A stretch of DNA of 64,000 nt, taken from NCBI GenBank assembly GCA_048498995.1, contig JBEHWX010000008.1, positions 32,313-96,312 on the forward strand, in the 5' to 3' direction. The translations under genes and the position numbers were made by a program. This DNA comes from JBEHWX01 sp048498995. GTDB taxonomy: Bacteria; Bacteroidota; Ignavibacteria; OLB7. The notes under the pieces are model-generated. The model made no database searches. It was not told the DNA's origin and saw only the letters and a list, made by a program, of their open reading frames with translations. Positions 17,631-26,100 of this stretch are shown here, piece after piece (within the stretch, counting starts at the first letter, position 1; the number at the start of each line of letters is the position of its first letter).

Positions 17631-19157
17631 TTACTCCGCGCCGAGCTCCTTCACCTTGCGGTCGGCGGCGTTCGACTTGTCGACATCCTCGGTGATCGCG
17701 TAGAGACGGCGGAGCGTCACCCAGTAGGTCGGGTTGTTCTCGTTGTCGTTGAGCTTCTCGACCGCCTCGATCTCCTTGATCGTCGACTTCACCTTCGCCT
17801 TCTCGCCGAGCACGTCGTAGATGTTGGCCAGCTCGGCCATGATCGCGAAGTCGCCATCCTTGGCCTTCACGTTCTTCAGGCGCTCGAAGTAGGTCATCGC
17901 CTCGCGCAGCGGCTGCTGATACACGGCGGTCTGCGCGGCGGTCGGACGATCCTTGACCAGCTTCTGGATGCTGTCCTGAAGATCCTTCCCCCAGTTCTTG
18001 TAGACGGCGCCGAGGTTGAACAGCGCGATCTGCACCTTGTCGTCGCTGTCCGGCAGGCCGAGTCCGAGAACCTTCTTGAAGTAGGTGGCCGCGCCGTTGT
18101 AATCGCCGGCGGTGAACAGGAGGTTGCCGTAGGTGATGTACGGGGCCGGATCGCTCGGGTTGGCGCTGATCTGCGCCTCGAGCGCCGACTTGGCCTCGGC
18201 CGTGCGGCCGGTGCTGACGTAGATCCGGGAGACGACGTCGGAGACGCCGGCGCGCTCGGGATCGTACTTGGCGACCCGCTCCAGGCGGCGGAGGGCGTCG
18301 TTGTAGCGGGAGTTGTCCTTCTCCCCGGCGCGGTAGGACTCGATGCCGAGGGCATACTCCGGATAGGAGCGGATCTGATACGGAAGCTGGGAGATCATCT
18401 CCGGCTCCGGCGTCGAGATCAGACGCCATCCCTCGACGACCGGCTTGCCATCCTTCGACGGAGCGTAGTAGACCCAGAGGTTCTTGCCGGAGTAGTAGGC
18501 CCAGCCGCCGGTGGAATCGCTCAGCTTCGAGCGGGTCGGGGCGCCGAGCTTGGCCTGGACGGCCGCCTGGCTCATGTTCAGGCTGAGTCCGGAAGCCATG
18601 CCGGCGTTGAGGTTCGGCTCCACCAGCTCCACGTAGTGGCCGAGCGCCTCGTGCTCGCGGGCCTGATCGCTCTGCTCGCGGTAGATCGTCGCGCGCAGGA
18701 ACGTGTTCTCCGGATATCCCGGGCGGAGGATGTCGGCGGTGTCCAGCAGCGCGAGGGCGCGCTCGAACCGGGCGTTCTCCTTGCCGGAGACTCCCTTGTT
18801 GAAGTTGTCCAGCGCGGCGTTGTACTTGGTGAGCCAGCCGTTGTAGAGCTTTACCGCCACGTTGTTCCGGTCCTCGGCGGAGATCGCCGGCTGGTTGCCG
18901 TCGCGGAGCGCCTTCTCGTAGGCGTTGCGCATGTCGGCGTAACGCCCCTGATCATTATAGATATCACCGAGCAGCAGCCATGCCTCGCCGTTGGTGGGAC
19001 GTACCGTCACCTCCTTGGTGAGAGCGGCCTCTGCCTTCGCGTAATCCTTAGCCTTGACCGCGAGCTTCGCGGTGGTCATCTCCGTCGAGGCGCAGTCGAA
19101 CCCGCTGAGCGAGAGGTAGCAGGTGACCGCCGCGAGAATGATGAGAAATCGTCTCAT
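17631..19157 (-). CDS. Exported TPR-repeat protein with a BamE/SmpA-like insert
   Basis: A 508-residue protein with a signal peptide (FLIILAAVTCYLSLSGFDCAS). The lone Cys after it is not in a standard lipobox, so it is probably periplasmic, but lipidation cannot be excluded. TPR units fill residues 30-175 (KAKDYAKAEAALTKEV, GEAWLLLGDIYNDQGRY) and 270-500 (RTAEAKSALEAQISANPSD, GNLLFTAGDYNGAATYFKK). Between them, residues about 190-250 (LNMSQAAVQAKLGAPTR, GGWAYYSGKNLWVYY) resemble the BamE/SmpA fold: helix with G-x-P, then a Tyr/Trp-rich beta hairpin. TPR proteins hold protein complexes together; with this insert a role in outer-membrane assembly is possible but unproven. A promoter candidate lies upstream at 19221-19251. 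Confidence 0.8.
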   Translation of the reverse strand: MRRFLIILAAVTCYLSLSGFDCASTEMTTAKLAVKAKDYAKAEAALTKEVTVRPTNGEAWLLLGDIYNDQGRYADMRNAYEKALRDGNQPAISAEDRNNVAVKLYNGWLTKYNAALDNFNKGVSGKENARFERALALLDTADILRPGYPENTFLRATIYREQSDQAREHEALGHYVELVEPNLNAGMASGLSLNMSQAAVQAKLGAPTRSKLSDSTGGWAYYSGKNLWVYYAPSKDGKPVVEGWRLISTPEPEMISQLPYQIRSYPEYALGIESYRAGEKDNSRYNDALRRLERVAKYDPERAGVSDVVSRIYVSTGRTAEAKSALEAQISANPSDPAPYITYGNLLFTAGDYNGAATYFKKVLGLGLPDSDDKVQIALFNLGAVYKNWGKDLQDSIQKLVKDRPTAAQTAVYQQPLREAMTYFERLKNVKAKDGDFAIMAELANIYDVLGEKAKVKSTIKEIEAVEKLNDNENNPTYWVTLRRLYAITEDVDKSNAADRKVKELGAE

Positions 19158-19631
19158 AAAAGTGATCTGCCCGTGTCGTTATGCGATATCGGAAATTGTT
19201 GGGGAATCCGAACGGAACATCGAACCTACGTAAATCCCATCCGCTGTACAACCTGACCGGGACACCGGAAGGAGCTCTCCCGGCGGCGCGCATTTCCCCG
19301 GAAGGCGCATGGCCACGTGGTTTGGCGACCCGACGGATCGGTCGACAGGACCATCCCGAGGCGGCCGCGCCGGGTGGCCGCCCCGGGGTGGCCGACCGCA
19401 TCACAACCTACCCACCATCACCGACATTGTTACCGACCGGCACCTCCGGCCAGGTGCCGGCGCGGCCGCACGGAGCGACTCCCGGAGCGGCTCCAGGCAG
19501 GCTCCCGGAGCGGCGGGCGGGGATCGGCGGGGACGGCTGGTAGAGATTTGTAATAACTCTTTGGGATAACCTAATCGTCGGTCATTCGTTACCTTTGCTC
19601 CACTGTCGACTATTTTTCATTTCCCACAGAT
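19158..19631. other. Divergent intergenic region between the TPR and transketolase genes
   Basis: No gene. It carries the minus-strand promoter candidate at 19221-19251. On the plus strand the motif TACCTTTG at 19590-19597 lies 35 nt before the transketolase start and could be a -7 element, although no TTG sits at the usual distance. Confidence 0.5.
19221..19251 (-). promoter_or_regulatory. Promoter candidate for the TPR gene
   Basis: On the minus strand TTG (19249-19251), 20 nt, then TAGGTTCG (19221-19228), one mismatch from TAnnTTTG, about 63 nt before the TPR start codon. Confidence 0.4.
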
Positions 19632-20468
19632 ATGCCCTTCACGAACGAACGCCGCTCGGCCGAGCAGTTGGCCGAGATCGCGACGGAGATCCGGCGCGAT
19701 ATCATCCGAGCCCTCGTCAGCGCGGGCTCCGGCCACTCTGGAGGCCCCCTCGGCTCCTCCGATATCTTCGCCGTCCTCTATTTCGGTGGCGTGATGAACC
19801 ACGATCCGAACGATCCCTGGAAGAAGGGACGCGACCGGTTCGTCCTCTCGGCCGGCCACATGTGCCCGGTACTCTATTCCACGCTCGCCAACGCCGGGTT
19901 CTTCCCGAAGTCCGAGCTGCTCACCCTCAGGAAGTTCGGCAGCCGACTGCAGGGACATCCCGGACGGGACATGGGGCTGCCCGGCATCGAGACCTCGAGC
20001 GGATCGCTCGGTCAGGGACTGTCGATCGCGGTCGGAATGGCGATGGCCGACAAGATGGACGGCAACGGCGCGCGGGTCTACTCGCTGACCGGTGACGGCG
20101 AGCTGCAGGAAGGATCGATCTGGGAGGCGGTGATGGCCGCGGCTCACTTCCAGCTCGACAACTTCTGCATGATCGTCGACAACAACGACTGCCAGATCGA
20201 CGGCCGCGTTCCGGAGGTGATGAACATCTATCCGCTGAAGGAGAAGTTCGAGAGCTTCAACTTCCACACGATCGAGGTCGACGGCCACGATCACGCCGCG
20301 ATGCTCGCGGCCTTCGACGAGGCCAAGCAGACCAAGGGAAAGCCGACCTGCATCATCGCCAAGACCTACATGGGCGCCGGCGTCTCCTTCATGCAGGACC
20401 GCTACGAGTGGCACGGCAAGCCCCCCTCGGCCGATCAGGCCAAGCAGGCGCTCGAAGAGCTCACCTGA
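19632..20468 (+). CDS. Transketolase, N-terminal (thiamine diphosphate-binding) subunit
   Basis: A 278-residue subunit of a split transketolase, which moves two-carbon ketol units between sugar phosphates in the pentose phosphate pathway. The thiamine diphosphate motif is seen as GDGELQEGSIWEA with NND about 25 residues later. GHSGGPLGSSD and SSGSLGQGLSIAVGMA are characteristic of the N-terminal domain. The protein ends after this domain; the pyrimidine-binding and C-terminal domains are supplied by the gene 96 nt downstream. Split transketolases are usual in archaea and many bacteria. The ATG at 19632 gives the normal N-terminus. Confidence 0.95.
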   Translation: MPFTNERRSAEQLAEIATEIRRDIIRALVSAGSGHSGGPLGSSDIFAVLYFGGVMNHDPNDPWKKGRDRFVLSAGHMCPVLYSTLANAGFFPKSELLTLRKFGSRLQGHPGRDMGLPGIETSSGSLGQGLSIAVGMAMADKMDGNGARVYSLTGDGELQEGSIWEAVMAAAHFQLDNFCMIVDNNDCQIDGRVPEVMNIYPLKEKFESFNFHTIEVDGHDHAAMLAAFDEAKQTKGKPTCIIAKTYMGAGVSFMQDRYEWHGKPPSADQAKQALEELT

Positions 20469-20564
20469 GCTCCCGGCCGGACGTCTCTCCCCTCCAGCGG
20501 GGACGACGATTCCCTCCGCGATCCGAATCCGTGTACAACAATTGATCTCGATTAGATTACCGAT

Positions 20565-21668
20565 ATGAATTTCGAACAGAACGGATCCAAGGCGACCCGC
20601 TTCGGCTTCGGCGAGGGCCTGGTGGTTCTCGGCGAGCGGGACGAGCGGGTGGTGGTCCTCGGCGGCGACATCACCGGGTCGGTGCTGACCAGCCTTTTCA
20701 AGGAGCGGTTCCCGGATCGCTTCTTCTCGCTCGGCATCGCCGAGCAGAACGCGACCACCGTGGCCGCGGGCCTTGCCCTCTCCGACAAGGTTCCCTTCTT
20801 CGCCAGCTACGGCGCGTTCTGCGCGCTGCGCAACGCCGATCAGCTCCGCATCTCGGTCTGCTACAACGAGGCGAACGTGAAGATCGGCGGCGGCCACTCC
20901 GGCATCTCCGTCGGCCCGGACGGCGCCACGCACCAGATCCTGGAGGATGTGGCGTTCCTGCACGCGCTGCCGCACATGACGCTGGTGGTGCCGTGCGATT
21001 ACCTGGAGGCCAAGAAGGCCACGATCGCCATAGGCGAGATGGTCGGCCCGGCCTACATCCGATTCGGCCGCGAGCCCGTTCCCTCCTTCACGCGCGAGGA
21101 GACCCCGTTCCGTCTCGGCAAGGCCGAGGTGTTCCGCGAGGGGAACGACGTGGCGATCATCGCCTGCGGATGGATGGTCTGGGAGTCGCTGATGGCCGCC
21201 GAGATGCTGGCCAAGGAAGGGATCCAGGCCCGGGTGATCAACCTTCACACGATCAAGCCGATCGACACCGAGACGATCGTCGCTGCCGCCCGCGAGTGCG
21301 GCGCGGTCGTCACCGCCGAGGAGCATCAGATCTGGGGAGGCATGGGCTCGGCCGTCGCGCAGGTGGTGGTCAAGAACGCCCCGGTCCCGATGGAGTTCGT
21401 CGGCGTGACCGACACCTTCGGCGGCTCCGGCAACCCGAACGAGCTGATGAAGGCCTTCGGTCTGACCGCCGAGGATGTCTATCACTCGGTCAGGAAGGTG
21501 CTCCAGCGCCGCGCCGGCCAGTGGACCGGCATCCAGTCGGTGACCGAGGTCGGCATGGAGGGAGAGCATCCGGCCAACTACCCGAAGCCGGGCACGGTGT
21601 TCCCCGTGGCCGATCTGATCGAGCAGGATCGGAAGGCGGCCGAGACCGCCGCCGAGCCGGTCAGCTAA
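20565..21668 (+). CDS. Transketolase, C-terminal (pyrimidine-binding) subunit
   Basis: A 367-residue partner of the preceding gene. Residues 10-170 form the pyrimidine-binding domain, with the glutamate that activates the cofactor in SLGIAEQNATTVAAGLA, and GGGHSGISVGPDGATHQ further on. Residues 185-310 form the C-terminal domain (DVAIIACGWMVWESLMAAEML, ARVINLHTIKPID, VVTAEEHQIWGGMG). The last 45 residues are an extension beyond the usual end. Both genes are on the same strand 96 nt apart and end in the terminator at 21696-21746, so they form one transcription unit. Confidence 0.95.
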   Translation: MNFEQNGSKATRFGFGEGLVVLGERDERVVVLGGDITGSVLTSLFKERFPDRFFSLGIAEQNATTVAAGLALSDKVPFFASYGAFCALRNADQLRISVCYNEANVKIGGGHSGISVGPDGATHQILEDVAFLHALPHMTLVVPCDYLEAKKATIAIGEMVGPAYIRFGREPVPSFTREETPFRLGKAEVFREGNDVAIIACGWMVWESLMAAEMLAKEGIQARVINLHTIKPIDTETIVAAARECGAVVTAEEHQIWGGMGSAVAQVVVKNAPVPMEFVGVTDTFGGSGNPNELMKAFGLTAEDVYHSVRKVLQRRAGQWTGIQSVTEVGMEGEHPANYPKPGTVFPVADLIEQDRKAAETAAEPVS

Positions 21669-21695
21669 GCCGACGTACCATCGTGGATGACGAAT

Positions 21696-21746
21696 GAAGA
21701 GATCGGAGGCGATCCGGAGCACGAGCAACGGTCCCTCCGATTCTTC
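21696..21746 (+). terminator. Hairpin terminator after the transketolase genes
   Basis: The arms GAAGA(G)ATCGGAGG and CCTCCGATTCTTC pair over 13 bp with one bulged G and are followed by GTTTTC. Confidence 0.75.
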
Positions 21747-21860
21747 GTTTTCAGGCGCCGACGCAACCCGATCCCCGAGCGAGCCCCTCCGAGCGAGACT
21801 CCCCCGTGCGTTACGGCCTCATCCGTCCGCCCGAGGGCCCCGACAAACTCCGTCCGGCAC

Positions 21861-22078
21861 TGATTTCATGGTTCTCCATTCTCAATTCTCACTTCATTCT
21901 GCTCCACTCACATCCGACGCCATGCGCTCAGCATCCGCTGGCCGGCACTGATTTCATGGTTCTCCATTCTCAATTCTCACTTCATTCTGCTCCACTCACA
22001 TCCGACGCCATGCGCTCAACATCAGCTGGCCGGCACTGATTTCATGGTTCTTCATTCTCAATTCTCACTTCTTTTCCC
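21861..22078 (+). repeat. Three copies of an 88-bp repeat; the last forms the leader of moaC
   Basis: TGATTTCATGGTTCT recurs at 21861, 21949 and 22037, an exact 88-bp period. Each copy continues with CATTCTCAATTCTCACTTC. The third copy runs straight into the moaC start codon at 22079. The same leader occurs before the GH57 gene and, in a related form, before rnhB. Confidence 0.85.
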
Positions 22079-22555
22079 ATGCTTTCTCATCTGGACGACG
22101 AAGGAAACGCGCGGATGGTCGATGTGACCGCAAAGGAGGTCACCGAGCGGAGCGCGACGGCCGAGGCCACCGTGCGCATGTCGGCCGAGGCGTATCAGGC
22201 GCTCAAGGCCGGCTCCCTCAAGAAGGGGGACGCGCTCGGCGTGGCGCGGATCGCCGGGATTCTCGCGGCCAAGAAGACCGATGAGCTGATCCCTCTCTGC
22301 CATCCCCTCCCGATCTCCGGCATCGACATCACCTTCGGGCTCGACGATGCCGAGCATCTGGTGATGATCGAGGCCACCGTGCGCGTGGCCGCGCGGACCG
22401 GCGTGGAGATGGAGGCGATGACCGCCGCCTCAGTGGCCGCGCTCACCATCTACGACATGTGCAAGGCGGTCGACAAGGGGATCGTGGTGGAGAGCGTTCG
22501 CCTCCTCTCCAAGGACGGAGGGAAGTCCGGACCCTACCGCCGAGCCGGAAGCTGA
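22079..22555 (+). CDS. moaC: Cyclic pyranopterin monophosphate synthase
   Basis: A 158-residue enzyme of molybdenum cofactor biosynthesis. It converts the 3',8-cyclo-GTP product of MoaA to cyclic pyranopterin monophosphate. Conserved features are present in order: N-terminal MVDVTAKEVTERSATA, KKTDELIPLCHPLPISG with the catalytic-region Lys and His, TGVEMEAMTAASVAAL, and YDMCKAVDKG. Length is typical (about 160). No other moa gene is in the window, so it is separated from the rest of the pathway. Its start codon directly abuts the dispersed leader repeat, with no Shine-Dalgarno sequence. Confidence 0.97.
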   Translation: MLSHLDDEGNARMVDVTAKEVTERSATAEATVRMSAEAYQALKAGSLKKGDALGVARIAGILAAKKTDELIPLCHPLPISGIDITFGLDDAEHLVMIEATVRVAARTGVEMEAMTAASVAALTIYDMCKAVDKGIVVESVRLLSKDGGKSGPYRRAGS

Positions 22556-23107
22556 TCGCGGCGTTTCACATCGAAACGATACGCTCAATTCTGCGAAATT
22601 CGGGGCGGAGCGGGTCTCCCTCCCCCCCGTTCCGTTCCACGACGCCCATCGCGCCACATTCCCCTCCACTCCTTTTTCCGCTGATTCCCGCGATTCCGGC
22701 GCATCCGCGAACACGCCCGTCGAGCTCGATTCCCTCAATATCCGGTGGCATATTCCTTGAAGGACGTTTCCTGCTTGGAGAAGTAAGGTAGCCATCCGCC
22801 CCGCGCGGAACGGTCCACGACGGTCGCTCCAGGGTCCGATCCGGAAGAGAGTCGACGGCGCCGTGACGGCACATCCGCCCGGCTCTCACGGCCGTAGCCC
22901 GCGAGCCCCGCGGCAACGACGTCCGACAGCGGTCGTCCGGGACCGGCAACCGCTGATGACGGCCAGGGCCACGGCTCTCCTTCCGACGTACCGCCGCTCC
23001 TTGCACCACTGCGCTCCGACGGCGCGCAACGCATCCGGATTCCGACAACCAATGATGCCTTCCGCTCGCCGCCGGCCCCGCGCCGGCCGGCCGAATCGAG
23101 ATACCTG
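22556..23107. other. Intergenic stretch before the signalling cluster
   Basis: No credible gene. The composition is GC-rich with no clear repeats or hairpins, and all open frames lack domains. Confidence 0.5.
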
Positions 23108-26100
23108 ATGGAAGTCTCTCCCGAGAACATCGACACGGACGAGACCGCGCTCGAGCGGGCTCTGCGTCGCCTGCTCCCCACCGAGGGGGGCTTCCGCCTG
23201 CTGCTCGCCTCCGACCATGTCGGTATCGGTCTGGTCGACGACGAGGGGAGCCTGCTCGACGCCAACCGCCCGCTGCTGGAAATGCTCGGCCTGCTCCGGC
23301 AGGAGCTGACCGACGGCGCGTTTCGCATATCGGAACTGACGCCGGCCGATCATCGCCAGGCCGATGAGCTGGCCGCCGCCGAGATCGCGACCGAGGGGGT
23401 CTGCCGTCCCTACCGCAAGGAGCTTTTCCGGAGCGACGGGGCGCGCATCCCGGTGCTGACGGCCATGGTCACCACGCCCCTCGGCGAGCGGATTCTCTTC
23501 GCGCTCCGCGCCGGCGCCGACGCGCGCCGCGAGCGCCACCTTCCGCTGCAGTATGCCGTCACCCGGATTCTCGGCGAGGCCTCCTCGCTCGGCGGCGCCG
23601 CCCGGAGCGTGATCGAGCGGGTCTGCATGGAGATCGGCTGGGACGCCGGCACGCTCTGGATCCTCGATCCGACCGAGCACCGGCTTCGCTGCGTCGAGGC
23701 ATGGAGCCGGGAGGAAGAGCTCTTCGCCCCGCTGATGTCCGCCTCCCTGGAGCATGCGTTCGAACGGGGGGTCGGGCTGCCGGGACAGGTCTGGGAGTCG
23801 GGGCGCGCCGCCTGGATCGAGGATGTGACGATGGGGTCGGAGTTCACCCGCCGCGAGGCCACGATCGAGAGCTCCGTCAGGAGCGCCGCGAGCGTGCCGG
23901 TGATGGTCGACGGCGCGATCAACGGCGTGATCGAGCTGTATACCACCACGCCGCAGCGCGAATCTCCCACGCTCCTGGAATTCTTCGCCGGCATCGGCGG
24001 CCAGATCGGACAGTACATCGAGCGGAAGCGAGCCGAGCGGGCCATCACCGAGGGAGCCGAGCGCTTCCGCGCGTTGATCGAGCACAGCTGGGAGGCGGTG
24101 GCGCTCATCGACCGGACCGGCGCCCTCCTCTACTCCTCCCCCCCCGGCATGCGCCTGCTCGGCTACGTGCCGGAGACGCTCTATGGCCACAACGTCTTCG
24201 AGCTGATTCATCCGGACGACATCCCCGCGACGCTCCTCCGCTTCGAGGAGCTGCTGGCCCATCCGGGAGAGCGCGCCGTTGCCGAGTACCGGTTCCGTCA
24301 CGCCGACGGCGAGTGGATCTGGCTGGAGGCCGGCGCAACCAACATGCTCGAGGAGCCGAGCCTGCGCGCGATCGTGGTCAACTACCGCGATATCACCGAG
24401 CGGAAGAAGATCGAGGAGCGGATCCGCTTTCTGGCCGGCACCGGCACGCTCCTGGCCGAATCGCTCGACTACCAGAAGACGCTCCGCCGCGTGGTGGAGC
24501 TGGCGGTGCCGACCTTCGCCGACTGGTGCTCGGTGCTGACGGTCGACGCCGACTGCGCCATCGAGGAGTTCGTGGTGGCCAACGCCGATCCGGAGCGGGA
24601 GCGGTGGGGTCGGGAGATGTTTCTCCGCTACCCGCCGAAGCCGGGCTTCAACGGCTGCTTCCACGCGCTCCGCACGCGCGAGTCGATTCTCGGCGGCGCC
24701 ATCCCGGACGAGCAGCTCGTCGAGCTGGCGCACGACGCCGAGCATTTGGCGATGCTTCGCGCGGCCGGCATACAGTCGTACATCGTGGTGCCGATGGTGG
24801 CACGCGGCGAGGTGATGGGCCTGTTCGGCCTCTTCATCGACGAGTCGCCGCGCCGCTACGCGGAGGAGGACCGGCTACTGGCCGTCGAGATCGCCAACCG
24901 CGCCGCGGCGGCGATCGACAACGCGCGACTGTACGCGGCCGAGCGGCTGGCGCGGCGACAGGCCGAGGAGGCCACCAACCGGAGCGGCCGGCTGCAGCAG
25001 ATCACCGCCTCCCTCTCCGAGGCGATCAACTCCTCGCAGGTCGCCACGGTGGTGCTCCACCAGGGAGTGGAGAGCCTGAACGCGGAGACGGCGGTGCTGG
25101 CGCTGCTCGATCGCGAGCGGGACTGGTTCGAGGTGCTCGGCACGCTCGGCGTCCCCGAACAGATTCTGGAGAACTGGCACGGCTTCGCCGCCTCCGGCTC
25201 CACGCCGATCGCCGACGCGGCCCGCGCCGCCGCGCCGGTCTGGATCGGAACGCGCCAGGAGTTCGACCTGGCCTATCCGCATCTGATCAACGTGCCGGTG
25301 CTGGCCGGCCAGGGAGCACGCTGCGCCCTTCCGCTGATCGTCGACGGCCGCGTGCTCGGCGGACTCGGGATCTGCTTCCCGACGCCGCGCGCTTTCTCCG
25401 AGGAGGAGAAGGCGTTCGCCATGGCCCTGGCGCGCCAGTGCGCCCAGGCGCTGGAGCGCACCCGACTGTACGACGCCGAGCGGAGCGCGCGCGCCGCCGC
25501 GGATGCCGCCGCCCGGCGCTCGGCGTTCCTGGCCGAGGCGAGCAAGGTGCTGGCCTCCTCCCTCGATGTCGAGTCGACGCTCGGCGCGCTCACTCGCCTG
25601 GCGATCCCGGAGCTGGCCGATGTCTGCGTGATCGATCTGCTGCCGCAGAGCGGATGGCGGATCCCGCCTGTGATGGCCATGGGTGGGCAGACCCCGCCCC
25701 CGCTGGCGCGCTACCTGAACGACCCGCTCCAGATGAGCTCCCGCTACGGCTTCCGGAAGGTGACCACCACCAGCCGGCCGGAGCTGGTCAGAACGTTCGA
25801 CGGCGCCGTCGACGCGGAGGTGGAGATGCCCTCGGAGCATCGGACGATGCTCGCCGAGCTGGGCATCACCTCCTACCTCTGCGTCCCGATCACCGCGCGC
25901 AGCGAGATGCTCGGCGCCCTCACCCTGGTCTGGACCAATCCGGCGCTCCGCTACGACGAGCGGGATCTGGCGCTGGCCGAGGACGTGGCCGCGCGGATCG
26001 CCCTGGCGATCGACAACGCCCGGCTCTACCGGATGGCGCAGGAGGAGCTGGCCGAGCGGAAACGGACCGAGCGGGCGCTCGTGCAGAGCAACGCGCGCTT

